This document shows, in pieces, positions 37,963-50,400 of a stretch of DNA of 64,000 nt (position 1 is the first letter of the stretch; every line of letters starts with the position of its first letter). The notes beneath the pieces are model-generated. The model made no database searches. It saw nothing but the letters and a program-made list of their open reading frames with translations, and was not told where the DNA came from. Origin of the DNA: Terebella lapidaria (lineage: Eukaryota > Annelida > Polychaeta > Terebellida > Terebellidae); the NCBI GenBank assembly GCA_949152475.1, contig OX424563.1, positions 39,876,120 to 39,940,119 on the forward strand, in the 5' to 3' direction. The translations under genes were made by a program, and so were the position numbers.

Positions 37963-38892
37963 CTTAACTAAGTGCTAACCACGTTAGGACTACACGTACA
38001 CAGGACACACACACACAACGGGTTCTGTTCAAATTTGTCAAAGTTCGCAGTCCAAGTCCAGTAAGTCAGTCAGTCTATAGGCCTACACCCGAAGCTCCCA
38101 AAATCCTCGCCTATGAAATACCCAAACTGTCAGAAATGAATCAATTTTCCTACCTATGTAATAGCTAAGATATGATTAAAAAATACATATGTTCAGCTGG
38201 TTTGTATGCCTATATATGCTGATCTGATATATATGCTGATCTGATATTCTAACAAAAACAAAAGCAAGCAAAATTCAAAAATTCACCAAAAAAAAATCAA
38301 TATTTACGATTTATTATTATTATTATCATTATTTATTTATTTATTTATTTATTTTTTTTTTTTATTTTTTTTTTTTAATGTGTGCACGTAATACCAATTA
38401 TAGGCCTAGTTGGCGCGCTTCGATGGCGATCCGGCGAAGATTCCTTCCGATGGGCGACGTGATCCAGCGGCGACAGAGACGACTCCCTCGACGCGCGTTG
38501 TCGTACACGTGGTGTCGTAATCTATGCGGTGTCGTACCGTGAAGACAAGCTGACGACTCGAATCTTACTCGACGCACAGGGTGACGCACATGCAAGTGCC
38601 CTCGAAAACAGACTTGACGCGGTTTCGTCCGTCAGAATGTAGAGCTCAGGAGAACTGCTCACATCTCAGCAGTACACGTTAACATTCGTACGATAGGACA
38701 CGATGAGACGTTGACATAAGTACAAGTATACGAACACAGAAGACGTGGAAGTGCAGTTGGACGGGTGCGTGATTCCCAACCTGACTGGGCCACACGGAGG
38801 TCCGGACGTTGGCTCGGGGATTCGTAGCGGCGTACCGTGGGGTTGTGTTCAATTAACGGGTTGAAATGCTTCCTGATGCTCGCAGCGCCACA
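37963..38892 (-). other. Gypsy 5' leader (untranslated)
   Basis: About 930 bases between the 5' LTR and gag. They hold a low-complexity ATTT/T-rich stretch (plus strand 38,322-38,378) and a GC-rich part near 38,400-38,600. A 65-codon minus frame at 38,398-38,595 has no recognisable features. The leader would carry packaging and initiation signals in this family; none can be pinned down by eye. Confidence 0.7.
38873..38890 (-). promoter_or_regulatory. Primer-binding-site-like sequence
   Basis: Two bases inside the 5' LTR the coding strand reads TGGCGCTGCGAGCATCAG. A TGG start complementary to the CCA end of a tRNA at this spacing is what LTR elements use to prime minus-strand DNA. I cannot say which tRNA it matches. 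Confidence 0.65.
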
Positions 38893-39608
38893 TGTAGTAG
38901 AGTGGTGTGAAATTCAGGCTCGGAACAGGAATGCGTTTGAACTTTTTATTCAACATGAAACAAACCTAAAAGAAACAGTATATAAAAACAAGTATATAAT
39001 TGAAAATAAGCACCGAAAGAAAAAAGTAAATAATTTCAAGATGACAATTCCAACTCATGACAATCATGAATATTCCATGAATATTTAAAGTCTATACTCG
39101 GCATCAAAATTACACTGAAATAAGTTCCAATAAATTAATAGATATCAGTAGACAAATGAATACCAATAAGCAATGATAATACTGAGCTTACCCCACGAGC
39201 AAAGCGGATAAATTAATTCCAACTAAATGCCACGTGATTCTCCCCGACCTATCTGTCCGTCCGTCTCCGTGGGCAGCTAGCGTTAGACTGACCACGAGTA
39301 CCGGTCAATATTCGTCACGTCGGTCAGTGGTACATTGTGATTGGTCAACATTTGTTATGACACCATGGACACGAGTATTAATAGATGTTAGATAATTAAA
39401 TATTTGATATTACATATCAATAACGCAATCTTGTATTAACCAACGGTAAATGACGATATTCGCACCGCAGTATTCACGCAAAAATATAAAAATGAATTAT
39501 TACACGATACGATATGTGTCGCTTACGTTTAGCCATTATAATCATAATGTAACCACGATAATTTCGGAACATCATAATGTAATCATAATGTAATAGTACT
39601 TTGTCATA
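38893..39608 (-). repeat. 5' LTR (in coding direction)
   Basis: Matches 31,937-32,652 at a constant offset of 6,956 with no difference seen. It would contain the Pol II promoter: TATATA-type words occur on the coding strand at about 38,977-39,000 and an AATAAA-type signal at 38,945-38,950, both near the inner end, implying a long U3. Confidence 0.95.
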
Positions 39609-39938
39609 CTCGTATATATCAAAACGTGTTGGCGGTTACGATGTTCTGGCTTTGACGCAAGTGCACTTACGAGGTTCTGGCGTCACCATTGTGAATCACA
39701 TACGGGCGCTTGCGACCTTCTGGCAAAAATCGCTGGTGCTTACGACCTTTTGGCGAACACGTTTTGTGCAATTTGGCGCTTACGACTTTTTAGAAAAAAA
39801 CGAATTTCCGGTTTTGGTTTATTGAGAGCATGATCAGTCATCGATTGGATGATGACAAAGAAGCTCCTGGCTTGATTTGACTGATTAACTCATTTTCACC
39901 AAAAATGGCGCTTACGACCTTCTGGTTTTTACCCGTCG
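39609..39938 (+). repeat. Ladder of a 20-bp motif between the Gypsy element and the satellite
   Basis: Six copies of a motif with consensus GGCGCTTACGACCTTCTGGC start at about 39,631, 39,662, 39,705, 39,735, 39,775 and 39,908. Copies 1-5 are spaced roughly 30-43 bases apart and separated by unrelated bases; the sixth stands just before the 26-bp array begins. A 74-codon plus frame crosses the block but is not conserved enough to call. Confidence 0.8.
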
Positions 39939-42900
39939 ATGTGACGCTCCACCGTACGATGGACATGGGATGCTCCATCGTACGATGGACATGTGATGCT
40001 CCACCATACGATGGACATGCTATGCTCCACCATACGATGGACATGTGACGCTCCACCGTACGATGGACATGAGACGCTCCACCGTACGATCGACATGCGA
40101 TGCTCCATTGTACGATGGACATGTGACGCTCCACTGTACAATGGACATGTGATGCTCCACCATACGATCGACATGCGATGCTCCATTGTACGATGGACAT
40201 GTGACGCTCCACTGTACAATGGACATGTGACGCTCCACCGTACGATCGACATGCGATGCTCCATTGTACGATGGACATCTAACGCTCCACCATACGATGG
40301 ACATTAGATGCTCCACCGTACGATGGACATGTGACGCTCCACCGAATGATGGACATTCGAGGTTCCACCGTAAGATGGACATGTGACGCTCCACCGTACG
40401 ATAGACATGCGATGCTCCACCGTACGATGGACATGTGACGCTCCACTGTACAATGGACATGTGACGCTCCACCGTATGATGGACATGCAAGGCTCCACTG
40501 TACAATGGACATGTGACACTCCACCGTACGATGGACATGCGACGCTCTACCATAGGATGGACTAGCGAAGCTCCACCGTACGATGGACATGTGACGCTCC
40601 ACTGTACAATGGACATGTGACGCTCCACCGTATGATGGACATGCAAGGCTCCACTGTACAATGGACATGTGACACTCCACCGTACGATGGACATGCGACG
40701 CTCTACCGTAGGATGGACTAGCGAAGCTCCACCGTAAGATGGACATCTGACCCTCCACCGTACGATGGACATGTGATGCTCCACTGTACGATGGACATGT
40801 GACGCTCCACCGTACGATGGACATGGGACGCTCCAATGTACGATGGACATGCGACGCTCCACTGTACGATGGACATGCGATGCTCCACTGTACGACGGAC
40901 ATGTGACGCTCCACTGTATGATGGACATGCGAGGCTCCACCGTACGATGGAAATGGGATGCTCCATCGTACGATGGACATGTGATGCTTCACCGTACGAT
41001 CGACATGCGATGCTCCACCGTACGATGGACATGCGACGCTCCACCGTACGATGGACATCTGACGCTCCACCTTCCGATGGACATCTGACGCTCCACCGTA
41101 CGATCGGCATGCGATGCTCCACCGTACGATGGACATGTGATGCTCCACCGTACGATGGACATCTGATGCTCCACCGTACGATGGACATGCTATGCTCCAC
41201 CGCACGATGGACATGTGATGCTCCACCGTACGATGGACATGGGACGCTCCACCGAATGATGGACATGCGAGGCTCCACCATAAGATGGACATGTGACGCT
41301 CCACCGTACGATGGACATGCGTCGCTCCACCGTACGATGGACATGTGACGCTCCACCGAAGGATGGACATGCGAGGCTCAACTGTAAGATGGACATGTTA
41401 TGCTCCACCGTACGATGGACATGCGACGCTCCATCGTACGATGGACATGGGATGCTCCACCGTATGATGGACATGTGACACTCCACTGTACGATGGATAT
41501 GCGATGCTCCACCGTACGATGGACATGTGATGTTCCACCGTACGATGGACATCTGACGCTCCACCGTAGGATGGACATGTGATGCTCCACCGTACGATGG
41601 ACATGTGACGCTCCACCGTACGATGGACATGGGATGCTCCATCGTACGATGGACATGTGATGCTCCACCATACGATGGACATGCTATGCTCCACCATACG
41701 ATGGACATGTGACGCTCCACCGTACGATGGACATGAGACGCTCCACCGTACGATCGACATGCGATGCTTCACAGTACGATTGACATGTGATGCTCCACTG
41801 TACGATGGACATCTAACGCTCCACCATACGATGGACATGAGATGCTCCACCATACGATGGACATGTGACGCTCCACCGAATGATGGACATGCGAGGTTCC
41901 ACCGTAAGATGGACATGTGACGCTCCACCGTACGATAGACATGCGATGCTCCACCGTACGATGGACATGTGACGCTCCATTGTACAATGGACATGTGACG
42001 CTCCACCGTATGATGGACATGCAAGGCTCCACTGTACAATGGACATGTGACACTCCACCTTATGATGGACATGCGACGCTCCACCGTACGATGGACATGC
42101 GACGCTCCATCGTATGATGGCCTAGCGACGCTCCATCGAAAGATGGACATGCAACTCTCCACTGTATGATGGACATGCGATGCTTTACTGTACAATGGAC
42201 ACGTGACGCTGCACCGTACGATGGACATGCGATGCTCCACTGCACGATGGACATATGACGCTCCACCGTACGATGGACATGCGACGCTCCATCGTATGAT
42301 GGCCTAGCGACGCTCCATCGAAAGATGGACATGCAACGCTCCACTGTATGATGGACATGCGATGCTTTACTGTACAATAGACACGTGATGCTGCACCGTA
42401 CGATGGACATGCGATGCTCCACGTACGACGGACATGTGACGCCCCACCGTACGATGGACATGCGACGCTCCACTGTATGATGGACATGCGAATCTCCACT
42501 GTACGATGGACATGGGATGCTCCATCGTATGTTGGACATGTGATGCTGCATTGTACGATCGACATGCGATGCTCCACCGTACGTTGGACATGGGATGCTC
42601 CACCGTACGATGGACCTCTGACGCCCACCGTACGATGGACATGCTATGCTCCAATGTACGATGGACATGAGACGCTCCACTGTACGATGGACATGCGACG
42701 CTCCATCGTACAATGGACTAGCGATGCTCCACCGTAAGATGGACATGTGACGCTCCACCGTACGATGGACATGCGACGCTCCTTCGTACGATGGACATGG
42801 GACGCTCCACCGTACGATCGACATGCGATGCTCCACCGTACGATGGACATGTGATGCTCCACCGTACGATGGACATGGGACGCTCCAATGTACGATGGAC

Positions 42901-45900
42901 ATGTGACGCTCTACTGTACGATGGACATGCAAAGCTCCACTGTACGATGGACATGTGACGCTCCACCGTACGATGGACATGCGAGGCTCCACCGTAAGAT
43001 GGACATGTGACGCTCCACCGTACGATGGACATGCGATGTTCCATCGTACGATGGACATGGGATGCTCCACCGTATGATGGACATGTGACGCTCCACCTTA
43101 TGATGGACATGCGTTGCTCCACCGTACGATGGACATGTGATGCTCCACCGTACGATGGACATCTGACGCTCCACCGTACGATAGACATGCGACGCTCCAT
43201 CGTACGATGGACATGTGACGCTCCACCGTACGATGGACATGTGACGCTCCACAGTATGATGGACATGCAAAGCTCCACGGTACAATGGACATGTGACTCT
43301 CCACCGTACGATGGACATGGGACGCTCCACCGTACGATGGACATGGGAAACTCCACCGTATAATGGACATGTGACGCTCCACTGTACGATGGACATGCGA
43401 CGCTCCACCGTACCATGGACATGCGATGCTCCACACACGATGGACATGTGACGCCCCACCGTACGATGGACATGCGACGCTCCACCGTACGATGGACATG
43501 CGACGCTCCACAGTACGATGGACATGTGACGCTCCAGCGTAAGATGGACATGCGACGCTCCAGCGTACGATGGACTAGCGAAGCTCCACCGTAAGATTGA
43601 CATGCGACGCTCCATCGTACGATGGACATGTGACGTTCCACCATACGATGGACATCTGACGCTTCTCCGTACGATGGACATGCGATGCTCCAATGTACGA
43701 TGGACATGTGACGCTCCACCGTACGATGGACATGCGACACTCCATCGTATGATGGCCTAGCGACGCTCCATCGAAAGATGGACATGCAACGCTCCACTGT
43801 ATGATGGACATGCGATGCTTTACTGTACAATGGACACGTGACGCTGCACCGTACGATGGACATGCGATGCTCCACGTACGATGGACATGTGACGCCCCAC
43901 CGTACGATGGACATGCGACGCTCCACTGTATGATGGACATGCGAATCTCCACTGTACGATGGACATGGGATGCTCCATCGTATGATGGACATGTGACGCT
44001 GCATTGTACGATCGACATGCGATGCTCCACCGTACGATGGACATGGGATGCTCCACCGTACGATGGACCTCTGACGCCCACCGTACGATGGACATGCTAT
44101 GCTCCACCGTACGATGGACATGTGACGCTCCACCGTACGATGGACATGGGACGCTCCAATGTACGATGGACATGAGACGCTCCACTGTACGATGGACATG
44201 CGACGCTCCATCGTACAATGGACTAGCGATGCTCCACCGTAAGATGGACATGTGACGCTCCACCGTACGATGGACATGTGACGCTCCTTCGTACGATGGA
44301 CATGAGATGCTCCACCGTACGATGGACTTGTGACGCTCCACCGTACGATGGACATGAGACGCTTCACCGTACGATCGACATGCGATGCTTCACAGTACGA
44401 TTGACATGTGATGCTCCACTGTACGATGGACATCTAACGCTCCACCATACGATGGACATGAGATGCTCCACCGTACGATGGACATGTGACGCTCCACTGT
44501 ACAATGGACATGTGACGCTCCACCGTATGATGGACATGCAAGGCTCCACTGTACAATGGACATGTGACACTCCACCGTACGATGGACGTGCGACGCTCTA
44601 CCGTAGGATGGACTAGCGAAGCTCCACCGTAAGATGGACATGTGACGCCCCACAGTACGATGGACATCTGACGCTCCACCGTACGATGGACATGTGAGGC
44701 TCCACTGTACGATGGACATGTGACGCTCCACTATACGATGGACATGCGATGCTCCACTGTACGATGGACATGTGACGCTCCACTGTATGATGGACATGCG
44801 AGGCTCCACTGTACGATGGACATGTGACGCCCCACCGCACGATGGACATGGGATGCTCCATCGTACGATGGACATGTGACGCTCCACCGTACGATCGACA
44901 TGCGATGCTCCACCGTACGATGGACATGTGATGCTCCACCGTACGATGGACATCTGACGCTCCACCGTACGATGGACATGCTATGCTCCACCGTACGATG
45001 GACATGCTATGCTCCACCGTACGATGGACATGTGACTCTCCACCGTACGAAGGACATGGGATGCTCCATCGTACGAAGGACATGGGATGCTCCATCGTAC
45101 GATGGACATGTGACGCTCCATCGTACGATCGACATGCGATGCTCCACCGTACGATGGACATGTGATGCTCCACCGTACGATGGACATCTGACGCTCCACC
45201 GTACGATGGACATGCTATGCTCCACCGTACGATGGACATGGGACGCTCCACCGTATAATGGACATGTGACGCTCTATCGTACGATGGACATGTGACGCTA
45301 TACTGAATGATGGACATGCGAGGCTCCACCGTAAGATGGACATGTGACGCTCCACCGTATGATGGACATGCGACGCTCAATCGTACGATGGACATGGGAT
45401 GCTCCACCGTATGATGGACATGTGACGCTCCACCGTACGATGGACATGTGACGCTCCACTGTATGATGGACATGTGACGCTCCACCGTACGATGGACATG
45501 TGACGCTCCACTGTATGATGGACATGCAAAGCTCCACTGTACGATGGACATGTGACGCTCCACCGTACGATGGACATACGAGGCTCCACCGTAAGATGGA
45601 CATGTGACGCTCCACTGTACAATGGACATGTGACGCTCCACCGTATGATGGACATGCAAGGCTCCACTGTACAATGGACATGGGACGCTCCACCGAATGA
45701 TGGACATGCGAGGCTCCACCATAAGGTGGACATGTGACGCTCCACCGTACGATGGACATGCGACGCTCCACCGTACGATGGACATGTGACGCTCCACCGA
45801 AGGATGGACATGTGATGCTCCACCGAAGGATGGACATGCGAGGCTCCACTGTAAGATGGACATGTTATGCTCCACCGTACGATGGACATGCGACGCTCCA

Positions 45901-47435
45901 TCCTACGATGGACATGGGATGCTCCACCGTATGATGGACATGTGACACTCCACTGTACGATGGACATGTGATGTTCCACCGTACGATGGACATCTGCCGC
46001 TCCACCGTAGGATGGACATGTGACGCTCCACCGTACGATGGACATGTGACGCTCCACCGTACGATGGACATGGGATGCTCCATCGTACGATGGACATGTG
46101 ATGCTCCACCATACGATGGACATGCTATGCTCTACCATACGATGGACATGTGACGCTCCACCGTACGATGGACATGAGACGCTCCACCGTACGATCGACA
46201 TGCGATGTTTCACAGTACGATTGACATGTGATGCTCCACTGTACGATGGACATCTAACGCTCCACCATACGATGGACATGAGATGCTCCACCGTACGATG
46301 GACATGTGACGCTCCACCGAATGATGGACATGCGAGGTTCCACCGTAAGATGGACATGTGACGCTCCACCGTACGATAGACATGCGATGCTCCACCGTAC
46401 GATGGACATGTGACGCTCCACTGTACAATCGACATGTGACGCTCCACCGTATGATGGACATGTGACACTCCACCGTACGATGGACATGCGACACTCCACC
46501 GTACGATGGACATGCGACGCTCCACCGTACGATGGACATGCGACGCTCTACCGTAGGATGGACTAGCGAAGCTCCACCGTACGATGGACATGTGACGCTC
46601 CACTGTACAATGGACATGTGACGCTCCACCGTATGATGGACATGCAAGGCTCCACTGTACAATGGACATGTGACACTCCACCGTACGATGGACATGCGAC
46701 GCTCTACCGTAGGATGGACTAGCGAAGCTCCACCGTAAGATGGACATGTGACGCTCCACCGTACGATGGACATGTGATGCTCCACTGTACGATGGACATG
46801 TGACGCTCCACCGTACGATGGACATGGGACGCTCCAATGTACGATGGACATGCGACGCTCCACTGTACGATGGACATGCGATGCTCCACTGTACGACGGA
46901 CATGTGACGCTCCACCTTACGATGGACATCTGACGCTCCACTGTACGATCGGCATGTGATGCTCCACTGTACAATGGACATGTGACGCTCCACCGTATGA
47001 TGGACATGCAAGGCTCCACTGTACAATGGACATGTGACACTCCACCGTACGATGGACATGCGACGCTCTACCGTAGGATGGACTAGCGAAGCTCCACCGT
47101 AAGATGGACATGTGACGCTCCACAGTACGATGGACATCTGACGCTCCACCGTACGATGGACATGTGATGCTCCACTGTACGATGGACATGTGACGCTCCA
47201 CCGTACGATGGACATGGGATGCTCCAATGTACGATGGACATGCGACGCTCCACTGTACGATGGACATGCGATGCTCCACTGTACGACGGACATGTGACGC
47301 TCCACTGTATGATGGACATGCGAGGTTCCACCGTACGATGGACATGGGATGCTCCATCGTACGATGGACATGTGACGCTCCACCGTACGATCGACATGCG
47401 ATGCTCCACCGTACGATGGACATGTGATGCTCCAT

Positions 47436-50400
47436 CGTACGATGGACATCTGACGCTCCACCGTACGATGGACATGCTATGCTCCACCGTACGATGGACA
47501 TGTGACGCTCCACCGTACGATGGACATGGGACGCTCCACCGTACAATGGACATGTGACGCTCCATCGTACGATGGACATGTGACGCTATACTGAATGATG
47601 GACATGCGAGGCTCCACCGTAAGATGGACATGTGACGCTCCACCGTCTGATGGACATGCGACGCTCAATCGTACGATGGACATGGGATGCTCCACCGTAT
47701 GATGGACATGTGACGCTCCACCGTACGATGGACATGTGACGCTCCACCGTACGATGGACATACGAGTCTCCATCGTAAGATGGACATGTGACGCTCCACT
47801 GTACAATGGACATGTGACGCTCCACCGTATGATGGACATGCAAGGCTCCACTGTACAATGGACATGTGACACTCCACCGTACGATGGACATGCGACGCTC
47901 TAACGTAGGATGGACTAGCGAAGCTCCACCGTAAGATGGACATGTGACGCTCCACAGTACGATGGACATCTGACGCTCCACCGTACGATGGACATGTGAT
48001 GCTCCACTGTACGATGGACATGTGACGCTCCACCGTACGATGGACATGGGACGCTCCAATGTACGATGGACATGCGACGCTCCACTGTACGATGGACATG
48101 CGATGCTCCACTGTACGACGGACATGTGACGCTCCACTGTATGATGGACATGCGAGGCTCCACCGTACGATGGACATGGGACGCTCCATCGTACGATGGA
48201 CATGTGACGCTCCACCGTACGATCGACATGCGATGCTCCACCCAACGATGGACATGTGATGCTCCACCGTACGATGGACATCTGACGCTCCACCGTACGA
48301 TGGACATGCTATGCTCCACCGTACGATGGACATGCGATGCTCCACCGTACGATGGACATGCTATGCTCCACCGCACGGTGGACATGTGAGGCTCCACCGT
48401 ACGATGGACATGGGACGCTCCACCGAATGATGGACATGCGAGGCTCCACCATAAGATGGACATGTGACGCTCCACCGTACGATGGACATGCGACGCTCCA
48501 CCGTACGATGGACATGTGACGCTCCACCGAAGGATGGACATGCGAGGCTCCACTGTAAGATGGACATGTTACGCTCCACCGTACGATGGACATGCGACGC
48601 TCCATCGTACGATGGACTTGGGATGCTCCATCGTATGATGGACATGTGACACTCCACTGTACGATGGATATGCGATGCTCCATCGTACGATGGACATGTA
48701 ATGTTCCACCGTACGATGGACATCTGACGCTCCACCGTAGGATGGACATGTGAGTGACGCTCCACCGTACGATGGACATGTGACGCTCCACCGTACGATG
48801 GACATGGGATGCTCCATCGTACGATGGACAGGTGATGCTCCACCATACGATGGACATGCTATGCTCCACCGTACGATGGACATTTGACGCTCCACCGTAC
48901 GATGGACATGAGACGCTCCACCGTACGATCGACATGCGATGCTTCACAGTACGATTGACATGTGATGCTCCACTGTACGATGAACATCTAACGCTCCACC
49001 ATACGATGGACATGAGATGCTCCACCGTACGATGGACATGTGATGCTCCACCGAATGATGGACATGCGAGGTTCCACCGTAAGATGGACATGTGACGCTC
49101 CACCGTACGATAGACATGCGATGCTCCACCGTACGATGGACATGTGATGCTCCACTGTACAATGGACATGTGACGCTCCACCGTATGATGGACATGCAAG
49201 GCTCCACTGTACAATGGACATGTGACACTCCACCGTACGATGGACATGCGACGCTCTACCGTAGGATGGACTAGCGAAACTCCACCGTAAGATGGACATG
49301 TGACGCTCCACCGTACGATGGACATCTGACGCTCCACCGTACGATGGACATGCTATGCTCCAGCGTACGATAGACATGTGACGCTCCAGCGTACGATGGA
49401 CATGGGACGCTCCACCGTATAATGGACATGTGACGCTCCACCGTACGATGGACATGAGACGCTCCACCGTATATGGACATGTGACGCTCCACCGTACGAT
49501 GGACATGTGACACTCCACTGTACGATGGATATGCGATGCTCCACCGTACGATGGACATGTGATGTTCCACCGTACGATGGACATCTGACGCTCCACCGTA
49601 GGATGGACATGTGACGCTCCACCGTACGATGGACATGTGACGCTCCACCGTACAATGGACATACGAGGCTCCACCGTAAGATGGACATGTGACGCTCCAC
49701 TGTACAATGGACATGTGACGCTCCACCGTATGATGGACATGCAAGGCTCCACTGTACAATGGACATGGGACGCTCCACCGAATGATGGACATGCAAGGCT
49801 CCACCATAAGATGGACATGTGACGCTCCACCGTACGATGGACATGCGACGCTCCACCGTACGATGGACATGTGACGCTCCACCGAAGGATGGACATGTGA
49901 TGCTCCACCGAAGGATGGACATGCGAGGCTCCACTGTAAGATGGACATGTTATGCTCCACCGTACGATGGACATGCGACGCTCCATCGTACGATGGACAT
50001 GGGATGCTCCACCGTATGATGGACATGTGACACTCCACTGTACGATGGATATGCGACGCTCCACCGTACGATGGACATGGGACGCTCCAATGTACGATGG
50101 ACATGCGACGCTCCACTGTACGATGGACATGCGATGCTCCACTGTACGACGGACATGTGACGCTCCACCTTACGATGGACATCTGACGCTCCACTGCACG
50201 ATCGGCATGTGATGCTCCACTGTACAATGGACATGTGACGCTCCACCGTATGATGGACATGCAAGGCTCCACTGTACAATGGACATGTGACACTCCACCG
50301 TACGATGGACATGCGACGCTCTACCGTAGGATGGACTAGCGAAGCTCCACCGTAAGATGGACATGTGACGCTCCACAGTACGATGGACATCTGACGCTCC

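Larger units (their letters stand above)
31937..39608 (-). mobile_element. Ty3/Gypsy LTR retrotransposon, looks whole
   Basis: About 7.67 kb, coded on the minus strand. Order in the coding direction: LTR (38,893-39,608), primer-binding-site-like sequence, 0.9-kb leader, gag, -1 frame signal, pol (protease, reverse transcriptase, RNase H, integrase), LTR (31,937-32,652). Integrase after RNase H and a D,D35E integrase place it in Ty3/Gypsy (Metaviridae). No envelope frame is seen. The two LTRs align at a constant offset of 6,956 bases and I see no difference between them, so the insertion looks very young. CTCG abuts both outer ends (31,933-31,936 and 39,609-39,612) and may be a 4-bp target duplication. 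Gag and pol frames are both open, with no breaks seen. Confidence 0.95.

Noticed and set aside
26319-39940. Shared GTCGAT at both inner edges of the 26-bp arrays as an insertion footprint
   Set aside because: Six bases, and a GTCGATCG variant is common within the satellite itself; too short to support a target duplication.
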